Source: Eretmocerus hayati
Taxonomy: Eukaryota; Arthropoda; Insecta; Hymenoptera; Aphelinidae
Length of the DNA: 64,000 nt
Assembly: GCA_029851415.1 (NCBI GenBank)
Contig: CM056744.1
Location: 15,817,268-15,881,267 of the forward strand
Reading direction: 5' to 3'
The notes beneath the pieces were generated by a model. That model saw only the letters and a list, made by a program, of their open reading frames with translations, did no database searches and had not been told where the DNA came from. Positions 1-11,984 of this stretch are shown one piece after another; the stretch's first letter is position 1; every line of letters starts with the position of its first letter. The position numbers and the translations under genes were made by a program.

Positions 1-1670
1 GATTTCGGGAACATTTCAAGAAATTCCTCTATGAGTAACCTCTCTGCCACTCAATTGCACCTAATGAAATTGAAAAATTTCTGAATACCTTCTAAAAGGT
101 TCCAAAAATATTTCTAGGAATTATTCCCCCCGTAATCTTTCAGAAACGTTGCACTGAAATATTGTTGAAATCTTTACGAAAGCTTTCTGGAAGATTTCAA
201 TGTAATATTCTTAGGAAGAATTTCCCCGAAATTTTTGTACGATATTGAGATCAATGAAAGATTTCATTGCAATCTCCCAGGAATCTTGCAAGGAAATTGC
301 AGGTGATATTTCAAAATGTTCCGTGGCATTATTTCAGAGGAAGCTTTCCGGAAGCTCCCGTAAATATTTCAAAGAATTTTACACGCAATCTTTCGGAAAC
401 CTTGCACTGAAATATTTCTGAAAGATTCGCGAAAGCTCTCTGGAAGATTTCTTGGAACAATTCACCGAAATATTTCTGGAAGATTTACAAGCCTCCGCTG
501 AGATATAGGCTCATTGAATTCCTAACTTGTTCAAATCTCTTTTGAATTTACGCTAATCACGAGTCGTCTCATATAAATAAAGCCATCATAATAATAGGTT
601 TGTGGAAGCTCTCTGACTGATTCCGTACATATTTCTTAGGAACATTCCACAGGTTATTTCCCAGGGATCTTGCACTGAGATATTGTTGATAGATTCTCGC
701 AAGCTCCCTAAAATCTTTCAGAGCAAAACTATGTGACGGAATACTGCATATTAATACCGAAAACCGTTACAACCGATGTAAGAACATATGTGAGAGTATT
801 GCGAGGAGTTGTTCTTAACGACTAGAATCTGTGGGATATGACACATAAATATTGCGGTGGAACATCCTGGGAATCTTTCAGTTACATTGCAGTGAAAGAT
901 TGTAGGAATCTTTCAGAAACATTGCAGTGAAAGGTTGTAGGAATCTTCCAGAAACATTGCAGTGAAAGATTGTAGGAATCTTCCAGGAATATTTTATTGG
1001 AAGATTCTGTTCCCGATAGATGTCGCATAACGCACTTTAGTTCTCGAATTCCGTTCACATAAATTATATGGTTTTTGGGAAACTATCTATCAGGAAATTT
1101 GATGGTAGTATCAAATGATCTGTCATTTGTGATAACATACCCAGGACCAGTTATGCATAATGGTCTGTAAATGATACGTGAGGATTATTTGAAGATGCGT
1201 AAAGGCTTTCTCGCAAGCGTTCACAATAGACGCTGGTTAGTATATATAAGACAGGAGGACGGCTTAACGGTTAGGTGTCGCGTACATCGAAGAGTTCATA
1301 AAACCTGGATGAATCTAACGTGGAACTTTGGATTCAACGTCACAATAGAGTTGGAGTACGAGTCAGAATGATGAAGTCATGCATTAGAATGATTAAGAAA
1401 CTCATCAAGCAAAATATGGATTCCACAGACAGAACATTAAGGTATATATTTTTGTGAGATTTCATGAAATCTTGCAGGAACATTTCACTGAAATATTTCA
1501 ATGAAATGTTTCTGAAAGCTTCCCGAAATATTCCCGGCAATATTTCATGAAATCTTGCAGAAAGGTGTCTGAAGTGGGACATATCTTTATTGAGGGAAGC
1601 TTTCAGTGAAATCTTTCTGAAAGATTCCCGGGTTTTCCTGAAAGCTTGCAGGAAGGTTTCTGAAAGATTC
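1..1670. repeat. Degenerate GAAATATTTC-type repeat region
   Basis: No gene is visible. The stretch is filled with diverged, roughly 30-60 bp phrases built on motifs such as GAAATATTTC, AAGATTTC and CTTTCAGAAA, seen at 1-500, 600-720, 840-1010 and 1440-1680. They look like decayed tandem or dispersed repeat DNA. Short open frames here (for example 1171-1371 plus and 1340-1690 minus) translate the repeats and resemble no protein family I recognise. A clean tandem block lies at 873-1012. Confidence 0.5.
873..1012. repeat. 35-bp tandem repeat, about four copies
   Basis: Units begin ATCTTTCAG or ATCTTCCAG at 873, 908, 943 and 978, giving an exact 35-bp spacing. Each carries ACATTGCAGTGAAAG followed by TTGTAGGA. 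The fourth unit decays after about 20 bp. Units differ by one to three bases. No spacers separate them, so this is an ordinary minisatellite. Confidence 0.85.
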
Positions 1671-1671
1671 T

Positions 1672-3492
1672 CATGCTGTGTGGGTAGCATTCACACGAAC
1701 ATCTGATTTCGATCTCGGATCATTTTCAATAGTCTCGAGAACAACAATGACTACAACATAGAGTGATTTCTCAGAACTTTCTGATGACCCAAAAACTTTA
1801 GTAAGACCAGAATGCTTCGCCCACCATCTCGTCTGACCAATCAAGTTTAATCGTCTTTTATCATTTGCATCCATCAATGATATCCAAATATCGACTCTTT
1901 TGTAAGACTCTTTCAATAGAACAGCAGTCTTATTCAATGTCCCGAATAAAGTGACACTACTAATGGTGGAACTCGTTGTTTCAACCATGACTAGATTCAG
2001 AACATGGTTGTAACACCAAATATGTACATGTTCCGGCGATTCAGCAGACATCCAAGCGCTGAAGCCATTATACTGGCCTATCATACTCGATGCTCCATCA
2101 GTTGAAGCCCCTACACATTCTTTCTCGATGCACAATCCCAGTGAGCGCAGATTGCTAGAAATAAGCTCTTTGAGCCCTTGGCCTGTCGAATTCTTACAGT
2201 TCAAAACACACAACAATCTTTCCAGAATCTTTTGAGGAGTTACATATCGACCTATCACACTACATTGGTCTAGACCACTTATATCTGGCGAAGTATCAAG
2301 TTGGATCGAATAAATACCTGCATCTTTCATTTCTTGCACTTCTTTGATTTGGATGAGCGTTGCAATACACTCAATGACTCGATCAGCTGTCGTTTTTGAG
2401 ATCAAAGTAACAAAACCGCCAGAAAATGTATTTGATGAGGATTTTGTTACTTGTTTTGCTTTGGTTCTCGCAACACACTCATTGATGTGGTCTTGCAGAA
2501 TCGAATCATACTTTGCCAAAAGTAACAAAATCTCCAAGAAATTACCATGATCTAACTCCAGATCAGCCAACGAGTGCGCGGCTTCGTTTCTTTTTGCACG
2601 CCAACTCAATCCTCGTTTCCCTAGAAGTTATCGAATGCGTCAAAAAATGAATTTATCAAACGTATTACTCCGATCAAGTTCATCCTGTGTATACAAACCT
2701 ATGAGTTTTATCACGTCAATAACACGTTCTATTATTTGTCGATTTTTCGCAACTTGTAGATTCCTCAAACTGTTTTTATTGGTAAATAGCAACTGGCTAA
2801 CGTTAGAATCATTCTTTCGCAGTATATAAGCATCTACACAGGTTTTGTGGTTGTCCGATGATTCGTGTTCATCGGCTCTTTCGTGAACGTGTTTTCGGTC
2901 CGTGAATCCCACGCAGAATCGGTTGTTAGAGTTGACTTGTTTCGAAAAAGCTAAACATAACCAACAAAAGAGCTTATTTTCATGTTCGTCAAGAGTTAAC
3001 CAAGCTCTTTGTGTCCCATCCTTCCGATGGAAAGCTTTTTGTAAGACTGGATCTCTGCTTTTCTGCTTAGGATGAAACTGTAAAAACAACTCCAAAATTT
3101 TCTCGTTCTGGCTTCTTGAACAGATTCAATTCGGGGCAAATATTTTCGGAGTCGAGTTCTTGAGCTACTTCATCGTGAAGAGGGCTCGACCGGTTTTGAT
3201 TTTCATCTAGCTCGATGATAGGCCCGTCTGTAACTGCACTCGACACTGGCAAAGATTCATGATGACTTTCTATTCGAAGAGAAGATTTGATTGTCACGCT
3301 ATCATTATGCTCCTCCTGTACACATGCGGCACTTTCCACAACGCAGGTACTTAGATCCACTGCAGAGTCTACTGGGTTTTTGTTTTTGAACATTTCATCG
3401 AGTTTCTTACATGATTGGCCCGACTTTTCCAACAATTTCTTCGATTTGATACGCAACTTCTCAGCACCACCTATCGGTTTCTTCGGTGGCAT
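1672..3492 (-). pseudogene. Broken hAT-type transposase, ZMYM1-like (TTF zinc finger, DUF4371-type)
   Basis: A minus-strand coding remnant in three reading frames. Segment one (3492-3067) opens with MPPKKP and a basic, Ser-rich tail typical of this group's N terminus. Segment two (about 3095-2640) carries the TTF-type zinc finger: WLTLDE, then FCWLCLAF, then FTDRKH and the HESSDNH pair. Segment three (about 2609-1672) has the RNase-H-like transposase core: LDTSPDIS with a candidate catalytic Asp, STDGASSMIG, and the CYNHVLNL signature, then TRWWAKH. The frames are out of register near 3067-3095 and near 2610-2640, so at least two lesions break it. The sequence stops soon after TRWWAKH. The C-terminal part with the third acidic residue and the hAT dimerisation region is missing. 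A functional transposase is therefore very unlikely. Family recognition is from motif memory; no TIR ends were found around it. Confidence 0.82.
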
Positions 3493-5411
3493 AGCTAACC
3501 CCCAAATCGAGTACAGACAGTCCGAACAAGTCCAACGACTTTCAGTATCTCAATATTTCGTCAGAAAAGCTGATTGAAGAGAATCCTTGCGTTCTGATTT
3601 CAAGGAATCACAAAGTATCATACAAATATTGAGGACTATCGATGACGTCTTTTCAAATCAGATGAATCAGCTGCATCCAAGCCTAGGTGAACTTGATAAA
3701 CAAAAGATGTCCGCAAACATCCACTAACCGCAGAGCACGTTTCACTATTCAAAACGTTTACAATCGCAACAACTCATCCGAACTGGAGTTTTATGTATAA
3801 TATAAAGAATGCAAAATATTCACGGTGCTATTCGAGCTGACATCAGTAACTCGTTCTAGCGAATGTTTACGTCGCCTGCTAGTTAGATCACATGCTGCGC
3901 GAAGCTTGTATAGTATGTGTATAGTGCGTACGAAGCTGAAATGAAGGCGAATACGCATTGATAAAGTGTGTGACGGCGCGTTCTTGTGCTGTCGTTTGAA
4001 CGGACAATATTGTTAAAAAGCTGTCTCGAGCCTGTGCGCGGCTCTCATGCATTTGTTTCGAGCTTCTTAATGTTCTGGAAAATTCAGTTGTGTGGAGGCC
4101 GCGGGCCAACGATCATCGCCAGTATCTATAAAAATCTGATCTCGAGGCGGCCCCGGCCCCCGGCCCGTCCGAGACCGCGGCCCACCGGGAAAGCTCCCGA
4201 ATTCCCACATGGCCCATCCGCCCCTGGTACAGACTACAGACCGTATTACCTCTATGGGCAGGACGTGCTTTGTTTAGGATCAAGATGCTGGGGTCGCGGT
4301 CATGGTGATAAAATTTGAATCAGTTTGGGTCAGCTCTGTTTCGTTCCAGGCAATCTCGCGGTCGGTCAGTGAAAATGTTCATAAAATGAGAATGAATTTG
4401 TGTTAGGCTGATTTTATTTTCTTATACTGGATACTGTAGGGCCAAACGATAAAATATGAGACTATCTGTGCGATTAGACAAATTCTGAGAAGATGGATTA
4501 GGAGACTCGAGATTGAGGTTTCCATTCTGAGAAAAAATTTCAATTTGGATTCGTGAGTGTTATAGACCAGGCGAGGAAGAATGAAAAACTCTTCTCGGAT
4601 CTCCCTTCGGGAGATCCTTCTAATCCTAGGGGTGTTTGTTTCCAAGCCGAGCTGTGGTAACGAAATTGTTTAAACCGAAACTGCTTAGGAAAATTGTGAA
4701 AATCCCTTTTTTGATCCCGATCAATTTTGTAAAAGTAATATGGGACATTTCAAGCAGAAAGTTACTCCTGTCATCTTTCTCTAGAAGCCATTGTTTTTGA
4801 GCTACGAGCATTTTCAGATTGGTAAAACGCGAATTTTTTTATTTTGAATATAAAAAAGACAACAATGAAGCAAAAAAGCAATGTATATCTAGGGGACAGA
4901 TCTGTTCATTAGAATATTCTCTACAAGATCCAACAGTAATAATTGATAGTTCCGAACAGAAATCACTCTGTTTTCGAAAAATTTTGTTGCGTGGTTCGTA
5001 ATGGTGTCCGCGTCAGCGATATATGTGACATCGGTCGGAAGTAAATATATTACCGTGACAGCCCAAAATCCGTGATTGCCGGGCATTTACTAGTGAAGGT
5101 CAGTAAATGCTGACATTCAGTAGTGAAAGACCGGAGTACATCACACTTATTTCATGCTGACAAACGTAACTCAAAAATGATGAATCGTGATTCATAGTGA
5201 GGTTGTCGAATATTCTTATCTGACATTTAACACCATTTCATTGCAGAGTATTTAAACCGAGGGTTGGGTCATTTTTCATAAAAATTAGGATCGTGAGCAA
5301 TTCACGCACCACAACATACTTTCTTGGAATTTCTATAATTCGGTTGTACTTTGGACCATAGAATTCTCTGTCGGACCCGAGATGATTCCATCTGTTCCTC
5401 GTGTATATGAG
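3493..5411. other. No gene seen; contains a GC-rich block at about 4090-4320
   Basis: No supportable gene. Around 4140-4215 the base composition jumps to very GC-rich with repeated CCGGCCC phrases, unlike the AT-rich surroundings, which suggests a fragment of a foreign repeat. I could not assign it to a family. A small perfect hairpin lies at 4597-4617. Confidence 0.4.
4597..4617. repeat. Perfect 9-bp stem hairpin
   Basis: GGATCTCCC pairs with GGGAGATCC across a three-base TTC loop. It stands alone in AT-rich DNA with no T-run or gene next to it, so no terminator role is claimed. Confidence 0.7.
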
Positions 5412-5413
5412 TA

Positions 5414-6643
5414 GGGAAGAGTGGGGCAAAATTGGACGGGGGAAAAATTGGATAAGTGAGATAGCTCGGTCGGAGGCGAGTCTAGGCTTCCGCCGCGTAA
5501 AAACATTTTCAATGCCATCAGATGGTTTTTATCGCAGTTAGATGACCTCCCGAAACGATACTGGGAGTCCACGCTGACATAGGGGTGCTTTTCGAGGGCC
5601 TCATGCGGTTTATTTTCCAAATTCAAGAGTTCTCGCTGCTTCTGCAAAAGTAGACGAGCTTAATTGCTGTTCGGGGGTCACAAACTACATAACGAAACGA
5701 AGATTTTGAACCGTCGTGGGTTAAAATTGGTCAAATTGGACACGAGTAATCGCGATTTCGCGAAAAAAGGGCCGGGGGCATATTTGGACAGATTGGACGG
5801 GGCGACTTTGAACAATGCTGAATCCTTTCTAAAATTGGTCGACCGATCGCCAGTCCGTATTTTTCGAGAATAACTGCCCGTATCGAGGCGCGTATGCATT
5901 TGTGTGCGACTTTTTTAAAGCCCGGGAGGTTGAGGGTGACTTGGGTGATTGAAAATGGGTGAGAAAATGAAGTTACGATGTCGAATGACGGTCATAGTAG
6001 TCGGATTGGAGGCGAGAAGTCGCTTTTCACGTGTTCGAAGCGAGTGCTCGAAATTCACATTTTCACCGTCGCATTCGCTGATACTGGGTTGATTGTCGCA
6101 CTCTATCATGTGGATCGTTGACTTAGGGTAGGTAACGGTACCTTCAATATGAAGAAAAACGAATGGAAGTCGACCATTAAAGGCCGCGAGTCGATTGCTG
6201 ATTGCTGAAGACGATGGTGCACCAATAATGTGCGTAGTTGAACGGTGTTCCAAATTGAAATGAAAAAAGCTCGCTTGCTGAGGCTCTAGGAGGATGTAAA
6301 GGTCGCGAGTGAGTTTCACTATTGATTTTGGGTTATTACCACGTGTTTTGTTGGGTAAATTCGACTCTGATAGGTAAGGAATATTGCAGTATACCTCGAT
6401 TTTCAAAGGCTGTCCTAATTTGCCCCCAAAATTGTTTTGAAGTGCCCCCAAACGCGGGGTGAATTAGGACAATTTTTTTCCCTAAAACTTTCAAAAAAAG
6501 TATGAAAGACATGACCTTGGGGTCTGGAAATTTTTTTACAGTCTATCCAATAGTTGAACTTCAAAGTCCCGTAGCGCGCCTATCCCTAAGTATCGCCAGA
6601 TAGCCCCACTGCAAAACCTGTCCTAATTCGCCCCACTCTTCCC
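5414..6643. mobile_element. TIR element, TA-flanked, about 1.23 kb
   Basis: The left end reads GGGAAGAGTGGGGC followed by AAAATTGGAC. The right end, read on the other strand, gives GGGAAGAGTGGGGC followed by GAATTAGGAC. TA dinucleotides flank both ends (5412-5413 and 6644-6645), as expected for a Tc1/mariner-type target duplication. Phrases like AAATTGGAC recur inside the left part, and a partial inverted copy of the end (TCCTAATTTGCCCC with GGGGTGAATTAGGA) sits at about 6411-6463. The longest internal frame (minus, 5915-6451, 178 codons) has no transposase motif I recognise, so the element looks non-autonomous. The superfamily is inferred only from the TA flank. Confidence 0.75.
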
Positions 6644-6645
6644 TA

Positions 6646-7576
6646 TTCACAAGAAAATATGAACCTGATTTGAATATGCATATGAAGTCTTTCTCGTTCT
6701 ATGCAAATCCTATAAAAATACATAATTAATAAAAAATGAAATTATCAACACCACTACCCTTTTTTTCTTCTCCGGCAGTATACGGAAGCTCAGTACTTTG
6801 GCTCGATTTCTTTGCATAGTAGATGCTTTTAGTATATTAGCTCGTCTCTTGATTACACTCGACCTGCCGGCTTCTCGATTTTAATTTCCGCCTCTTGGCT
6901 TTTGCTGTTATTCTCTCATCCCTCGTCTCTTATCCACCCTCTCTTCTTCTAACCTTGGATCCTCCAACACCACCGCGACGTTGAATGAATCTTGCTGCAT
7001 TGCTGTCTTGCTGTATATTAGTTTGTATCATGTATACCTAGATAACACTGGTTGTAGTATGTATGAATTTCTGTGTATTCGTGTATTAGTGTTAGTGTGA
7101 GTGTCTACGGATGTCCACAGAAACTAAGATATAGTCGGGTTCAAAGTAGTGGCATATAAGATTGTTTGGGGAGAAGATTGACTCCAGTCTCCAGTTTCGT
7201 GTAATCAAAATTGTTTCGAAACATCTACTACAACTAGGACTTGTAGCTTATTCAAGCAACTTGAGAATAAGGGTGGCAGTGGCACTGCTTGAGAGATAGT
7301 GATATTGCGAGAATGAATTTTGTCACGAAGTGTAATGTCGTATGGCTCAGATCTGTTTTGCTTGGGATGATATCACTGTTGTTGGTTTTGCTAATGGTTC
7401 GTTTTGTTGTCATTGAGATGGCTCAATCAACATGATCCGAATCTATGTTCGTCAGATGTGATATGTTCTTCTTATCTTTCGTGATCTTGAGAGAGATGCA
7501 ATATAACACTTTAGTGCATTGTTTTCTGAGCCCGAAGATATTAATGCACTTCTTCCATTGTTTGTTAAAAAACCTA
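6646..7576. other. No gene seen
   Basis: About 0.9 kb of AT-rich sequence with a pyrimidine-rich stretch at 6890-6960. No repeat structure, exon-like frame or RNA gene was recognised. Confidence 0.4.
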
Positions 7577-7607
7577 CAGTAGCTTCCAAAATTAATGGAT
7601 CATGCAT

Positions 7608-9897
7608 CCCTAGTAAAAATAAGTGCCTCATGATCATATATGAGAGGTTCTACAGAACTTTTGACATTAGGCGTACTGCACGCTATCTCTGAACCTTCAA
7701 AAGATTATCAAAGTATCGGAGTTGATTTGAATAGGTTCGAGGGCCTCGGAATGTGTACTCTATTCGCTGTTCTGTCAAAAGAATCTGTTTATCCACAGCA
7801 CGGCCCACAACCCTCATTCTTTGGGTATCTCTTAGCGTACTCGCGCCGTTTTTTGATTTCTTCAGCCTGCTGCAAAAATAAAATTGCTCGAAAAATTCTG
7901 CCAAAATTCAGTGACATTTTAGGCACCCTATATATTGAGAAAAGATTGGTTTCAGACGCGTGCCTTCAACGTGGCGTTCATAAACAAACGTCGAAGTCGC
8001 GTAACCGTGTTTCCACGAAAAGTTGAGATCTCCCGTACTGAGCTTATAAAAAAAATAACATTTGCGATAGTTACATGATCGGAACGGATTTCAATAGCTT
8101 GAAATAACACCAATAATATCCCGTTTGGTTTGGGTGCGTGCGACCAATTGCGTTTAAATGATAGCATCAAGAAGATGGTTCAGTTCATGCGCCCACTCGA
8201 CTCAAAATGGTCAAATTTCCACGCGAGACGGGGAGAAGGGGGGCACGCTCCAGGAATGTTTTGCCCATTTTTCTCCACCTATTTTTGAACAATATCCCAT
8301 AGTTCTCATGTCCTGATATGGAATGTTATTTGAGTGAGAAGCATTACAAGAATTGTATCGAAGGGGTTGATGTGATTGAGCCCGTCTCAGCACTTCTATG
8401 AGGTTGCAATCGCTCATATCATCTTGGAAACAGATTAATCACACCAGAGAACCCATTCTACCTTCAAATGCCACCATAGACTTTATTCAAAAATTTTACG
8501 GTCAATTGAAGGATTACGGACGAGGCGCCAGATCTTGAGCAGAAGGAATTTCAGAGCTCCGGTTTGTCGTACAGGCTTATCAAACATAGACACAGCATTA
8601 CGCTGTAGATGTGTATGTTTGTGCTCACCGGTAAACATTGTAGAGAATTTTGGACGACTGTGTACGGCAGGGGGGGCTTGTACTTATTCGCGCAACTAGT
8701 TGTTCCCTGATTCTGAGCTCTACTATCAATATCGGTTTCGGGCATTTGACGATAACTCTGTGCAAATCGGCTATTATAACCATTTTGAAAGGATTTTAAA
8801 ATTAGATACATGGGAAATAGCTTGCGTGGTGCTAGATCGTCGATTGTGACAGGATATTTAATATTATTGATTCATGGAAAATAGTGAAAACAATGCTCGA
8901 GTCAAGAGGGAAAAATCGAGACTTAAACGAGAGGAGCAAGAGGAGCAATTGGAGAAGAAAAAAGAAAAGAAATAGCATTTGCCATATCTGCTTAAAATAT
9001 GGATCTCTACCTCGTGATTATCACTACTCTCGCCATCAGCACCACCCATATACTGTCGATCGAAAAACACTCTGGGACCTTAGTATTCATGTATATATAT
9101 AAATATTACCACGATCCCGAATCATACAAAGACGCGTTGAAATGATTCTAGTTTCCAGAGCCATTTTCCTTGAATACCCCTCGTTGTGTAATAACGAGCT
9201 GGCGAGGCAGAAAAATCGTTGCTTTTCAGTCAGAATTACCCAGAAATCTGACCGATAACCACATCTAGCAGTGCGCGAATGATTAGATTGGTTTACATTC
9301 GACTGAGAGTATCTAAAAGTCCTTTGGACGTCTGTGAACGTTTCTGGTTGGTACAGAAATAACATTCCCCCAAATTAGTGGGCACGCACTTTTTCACTCC
9401 TTTTTGAGGTTCTGGTTACCACTCAAATTGATTCCAGACGCGTGCCATGAAAAAAAAAATTTCATTCTGCAGTAACCCAAATGTCAAAAGTTCTGTAGAA
9501 CCTCTCATATGAACATGTTCCCAGCCGAACCATGGTCATCTATGACCATCTATGACCTCAGAAAATATCATGTCTCCATGTTTAGTCATAGATGCACAAA
9601 ACTAACTCGTAAATGGCCGTAGGGTATCGTAATCAAGTGGTAGTACATGACATTCTCAACATCAGATGGAGGCCTAGCAGTTGGAGACCCAAGCGCGCTT
9701 ATTTCGAAGCTTCGGATTCAGAAACATTTCGAGTTGGCAATGAAGTGCTTCATTTCCAACATGAATTCCTAGGATCAAGTATGGAGACCAATGACGACCT
9801 ATGACTCCGGCCTCATGGTCATAGCTGATCATGTATGACCACAGTCCGATCGGGAACATGTTCATATATGATCATGAGGCACTTATTTTTACTAGGG
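7608..9897. mobile_element. Element B: TIR element inserted in element A
   Basis: The left end is CCCTAGTAAAAATAAG then TGCCTCATGATCATATATGA, and the right end is its inverse. The pairing continues into AACATGTTCCC once element C is removed. Comparison with the undisturbed right arm of element A shows what the site was before insertion, and AT is duplicated on both sides (7606-7607 and 9898-9899). Without element C the element is about 0.42 kb. The middle contains several CTATGACC/GGTCATA phrases in both orientations. No coding sequence was found. The superfamily is uncertain: the two-base duplication is unlike hAT or piggyBac. Confidence 0.75.
7642..9506. mobile_element. Element C: 1.87-kb TIR element inserted in element B
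   Basis: The ends are GAGAGGTTCTACAGAAC then TTTTGACATT, inverted at the right end. Pairing then continues with a few mismatches to about 38 bp. ATAT flanks both sides (7638-7641 and 9507-9510). Removing the element restores the palindrome of element B across the junction, which fixes the boundaries independently. A phrase CAGACGCGTGCC occurs in the same orientation at 7954 and 9436, near both ends. Internal open frames (for example plus 7640-8026) show no recognisable protein domain, so it appears non-autonomous. Confidence 0.75.
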
Positions 9898-11070
9898 ATG
9901 GTCCCACTGATTCCATGATAACTTCGAACCCTTCCATCGTATGAAAATCGTAAAGAAAGGATCTTAAAGATCACGAAAAAATCTATCGATTCAATGTGTT
10001 TTAAATATTCTTCTAGTGCTTCTTGAGTGCCCGTAATCGACATTGAAAATCTAAAAAAAATTCTTCTGCAGTGGATCACCTACAACTTTAAGGACCAAGG
10101 TCGGATCACAAAAATTCTCACGGGGTCTTGTAGCTCGTCTCAAAACCTACGATTCACTTTTTTTAATGTTTCCTGTACGACCTTTCCTGTCCGAGTAACG
10201 AGCTTGAAGAAAAGTTCGTATAACGTAGGCTGCTTATGGAGATCCCAAGCCTGGCACCTGTTTTTCGTTTCGTCTTGCTCTATTCTGGTGCAAAAATTCA
10301 TCAAAAACAATATCATGCCTCGTGATTTTGACGTAAAATGATCTCATCTTTCAGAATATTCTATCAGATTTTGTCTCAAATATAATATGGCCTGCCAAAA
10401 CATGGAATAAATCAATTTCCATAATAAAACTTGAAAAATCGCTGTCACCTCAAAACTGAGACGAAATCTGATACATGTTTCTGAAAAATGGGGTTATTTT
10501 ATGTCGGAATCATATGCCATAACATTTTGTTGATGAATTTTTGCACCAGAATAGAGCAAGACGTAACGAAATAGGGACCAGCCTCGGGATCTCCTTAAGC
10601 AGCCTATGTTATACAAACTTTTCTCTTCAAGCTCGTTACTCGGACAGGAAAGGTCGTATAGGGAACTTCAAAAAAAGGAAATTGTAGGTTTTAAGACGAG
10701 CTACAAGATCCCGTGAGAATTTTTGTAATCCAACCTTTCCCGTCAAAGTCGTAGGTGAAGAAAATTTTTTCTAGATTTTCAATGTCGATTACGGGCACTC
10801 AAAAAGCACTTGAAAAATATTTGAAATACATGAATCGATAGATTTTCTTGTGATCTTCAAGATCCTTTTTTCAAAATTTTCATATGATGAAGGGATTCGA
10901 ACTTATCATGGATTGAGTGAGACCGTGCATGATCCATTAATTTTGGAAGGCACTGTATATGAGCCAATAGTATATAGTGGACGTAATAAAGAGATGAGTA
11001 TATACAGAATCGTAGGTTCCAAGTTACGTTTCATGTCTTTTTCAAACCTGATTCTGGTTAATTGGTTAAT

Positions 11071-11600
11071 GGTCTGGAACGGCTTGGAACGATCTAAGTG
11101 CAGTCTGTAATGGTCTAGAACTGACTGGAAGACTTATTACGTTCTACTATAGCCTGGAACGGTCTGAAATGGTCTGGAACGATTTGAGATGGTTTGGTCC
11201 AATCTAGGGAGTTGTGGCACGGTTTGTGACGGTCTGAGAAACGTTCTGGAACGATCTGGAAAAGTGTGACACGATCTAGGGAGTTCTGGTACGGGTTTAG
11301 ATGGTCTGGAACAGCCTGGAACGGTTCAAGTACAGTCTGCAATGGTCTGGAACTGTGTGGAAGACCTATTACGTTCCAATATGGCCTGGAACGGTCTGAA
11401 ACGGTCTGGAATGATTTGGGATGGTTAGGTACGATCTAGGGAGTTCTGGCACGGTTTGCGACGGTCTGGACCGGTCTAAGTACACTCTGCAATGGTCTAG
11501 AACTGTTTGGGAGATCTGGTATATTCTAGTATGGCCTAGAACATTCTGGAACGGTCTGGCCCGGCCATCAAGTCTGAGCTGGACTGAGCGCCGTTGGCTA
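11071..11600. repeat. GGTCTGGAAC decanucleotide array 1 with longer-period structure
   Basis: Variants of a roughly 10-bp unit (GGTCTGGAAC, GGTCTGAAAC, CGATCTGGGA and the like) run for about 530 bp. A longer phrase containing CAGTCTG, AATGGTCT and GAACTG recurs at about 11099, 11331 and 11481, so whole blocks of units were duplicated. The array ends in CTAAAATAAAATATAATACG followed by TGGGTGAGTGAG phrases. The array at 26.8-27.2 kb ends in a similar way. Confidence 0.85.
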
Positions 11601-11857
11601 AAATAAAATATAATACGTGCCCGAGTTGGTGGGTGAGTGAGTGGGTTATGATGAATCGCGTGGCATGTGTTGTCTCGAAAACATCGAAGTGGGTTTTGAA
11701 GTCGTTGCATCAGTAAACTATTAGATTTAATGTCATTTTTTAAATGCCATGCATAAAATTTCCGGGGCTCCAAACTTATAGGGAACTTTTACGAGCAGAA
11801 CATACTCTGGGAAATCTGTAGTTAACTGGGTTTTGGTATTTCGAGACTTACGCGAAA

Positions 11858-11984
11858 CACCCAGGGGTTGCGGAACACGGAGATTCCCCTGAAACTCTGG
11901 GGATAGTCCCCTTCCACCTTTTGGTGGTAAAAAGAGACTATCTCCAGTGTTTCAGTCAGATCCGTGGTCCGCAACATCTGGGTG
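11858..11984. mobile_element. Short palindromic element, 127 bp, related to the one at 43.6 kb
   Basis: CACCCAGGGGTTGCGGA at the left pairs imperfectly with TCCGCAACATCTGGGTG at the right, and the inside also pairs (GGGGATAGTC with GACTATCTCC). The inner phrases GACTATCTCCAGTG, TTTCAGTCAGATCCGTGG parallel GACTATTCCCAGAG, TTTCAGCCAAATCCGTGA at about 43842, so both belong to one family. No target duplication was identified. Confidence 0.65.

Larger units (their letters stand above)
7577..10955. mobile_element. Element A: palindromic foldback MITE, split by nested insertions
   Basis: The left end (7577 on) reads CAGTAGCTTCC then AAAATTAATGGATCATGC. The right end read on the other strand gives CAGTGCCTTCC then the same 18 bases. 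TA flanks both ends (7575-7576, 10956-10957). The left arm is 7577-7605 plus about 9898-10410 and the right arm about 10425-10955. They pair almost to the centre: for example GAGCTTGAAGAAAAG at 10200 pairs near 10640, and TCTATTCTGGTGCAAAAATT at 10279 pairs near 10540. Removing element B (7608-9897) rejoins the left arm and leaves an element of about 1.09 kb. The CAGT ends and TA flank suggest Tc1/mariner. No transposase is present. Confidence 0.8.

Noticed and set aside
873..1012. CRISPR-like regularly spaced repeat
   Set aside because: The 35-bp units are directly adjacent with no spacers and the genome context is eukaryotic.
5915..6451. 178-codon minus-strand open frame
   Set aside because: It lies wholly within a TIR element, has no recognisable domain or transposase motif, and ends in Pro/His-rich sequence derived from the DNA composition.
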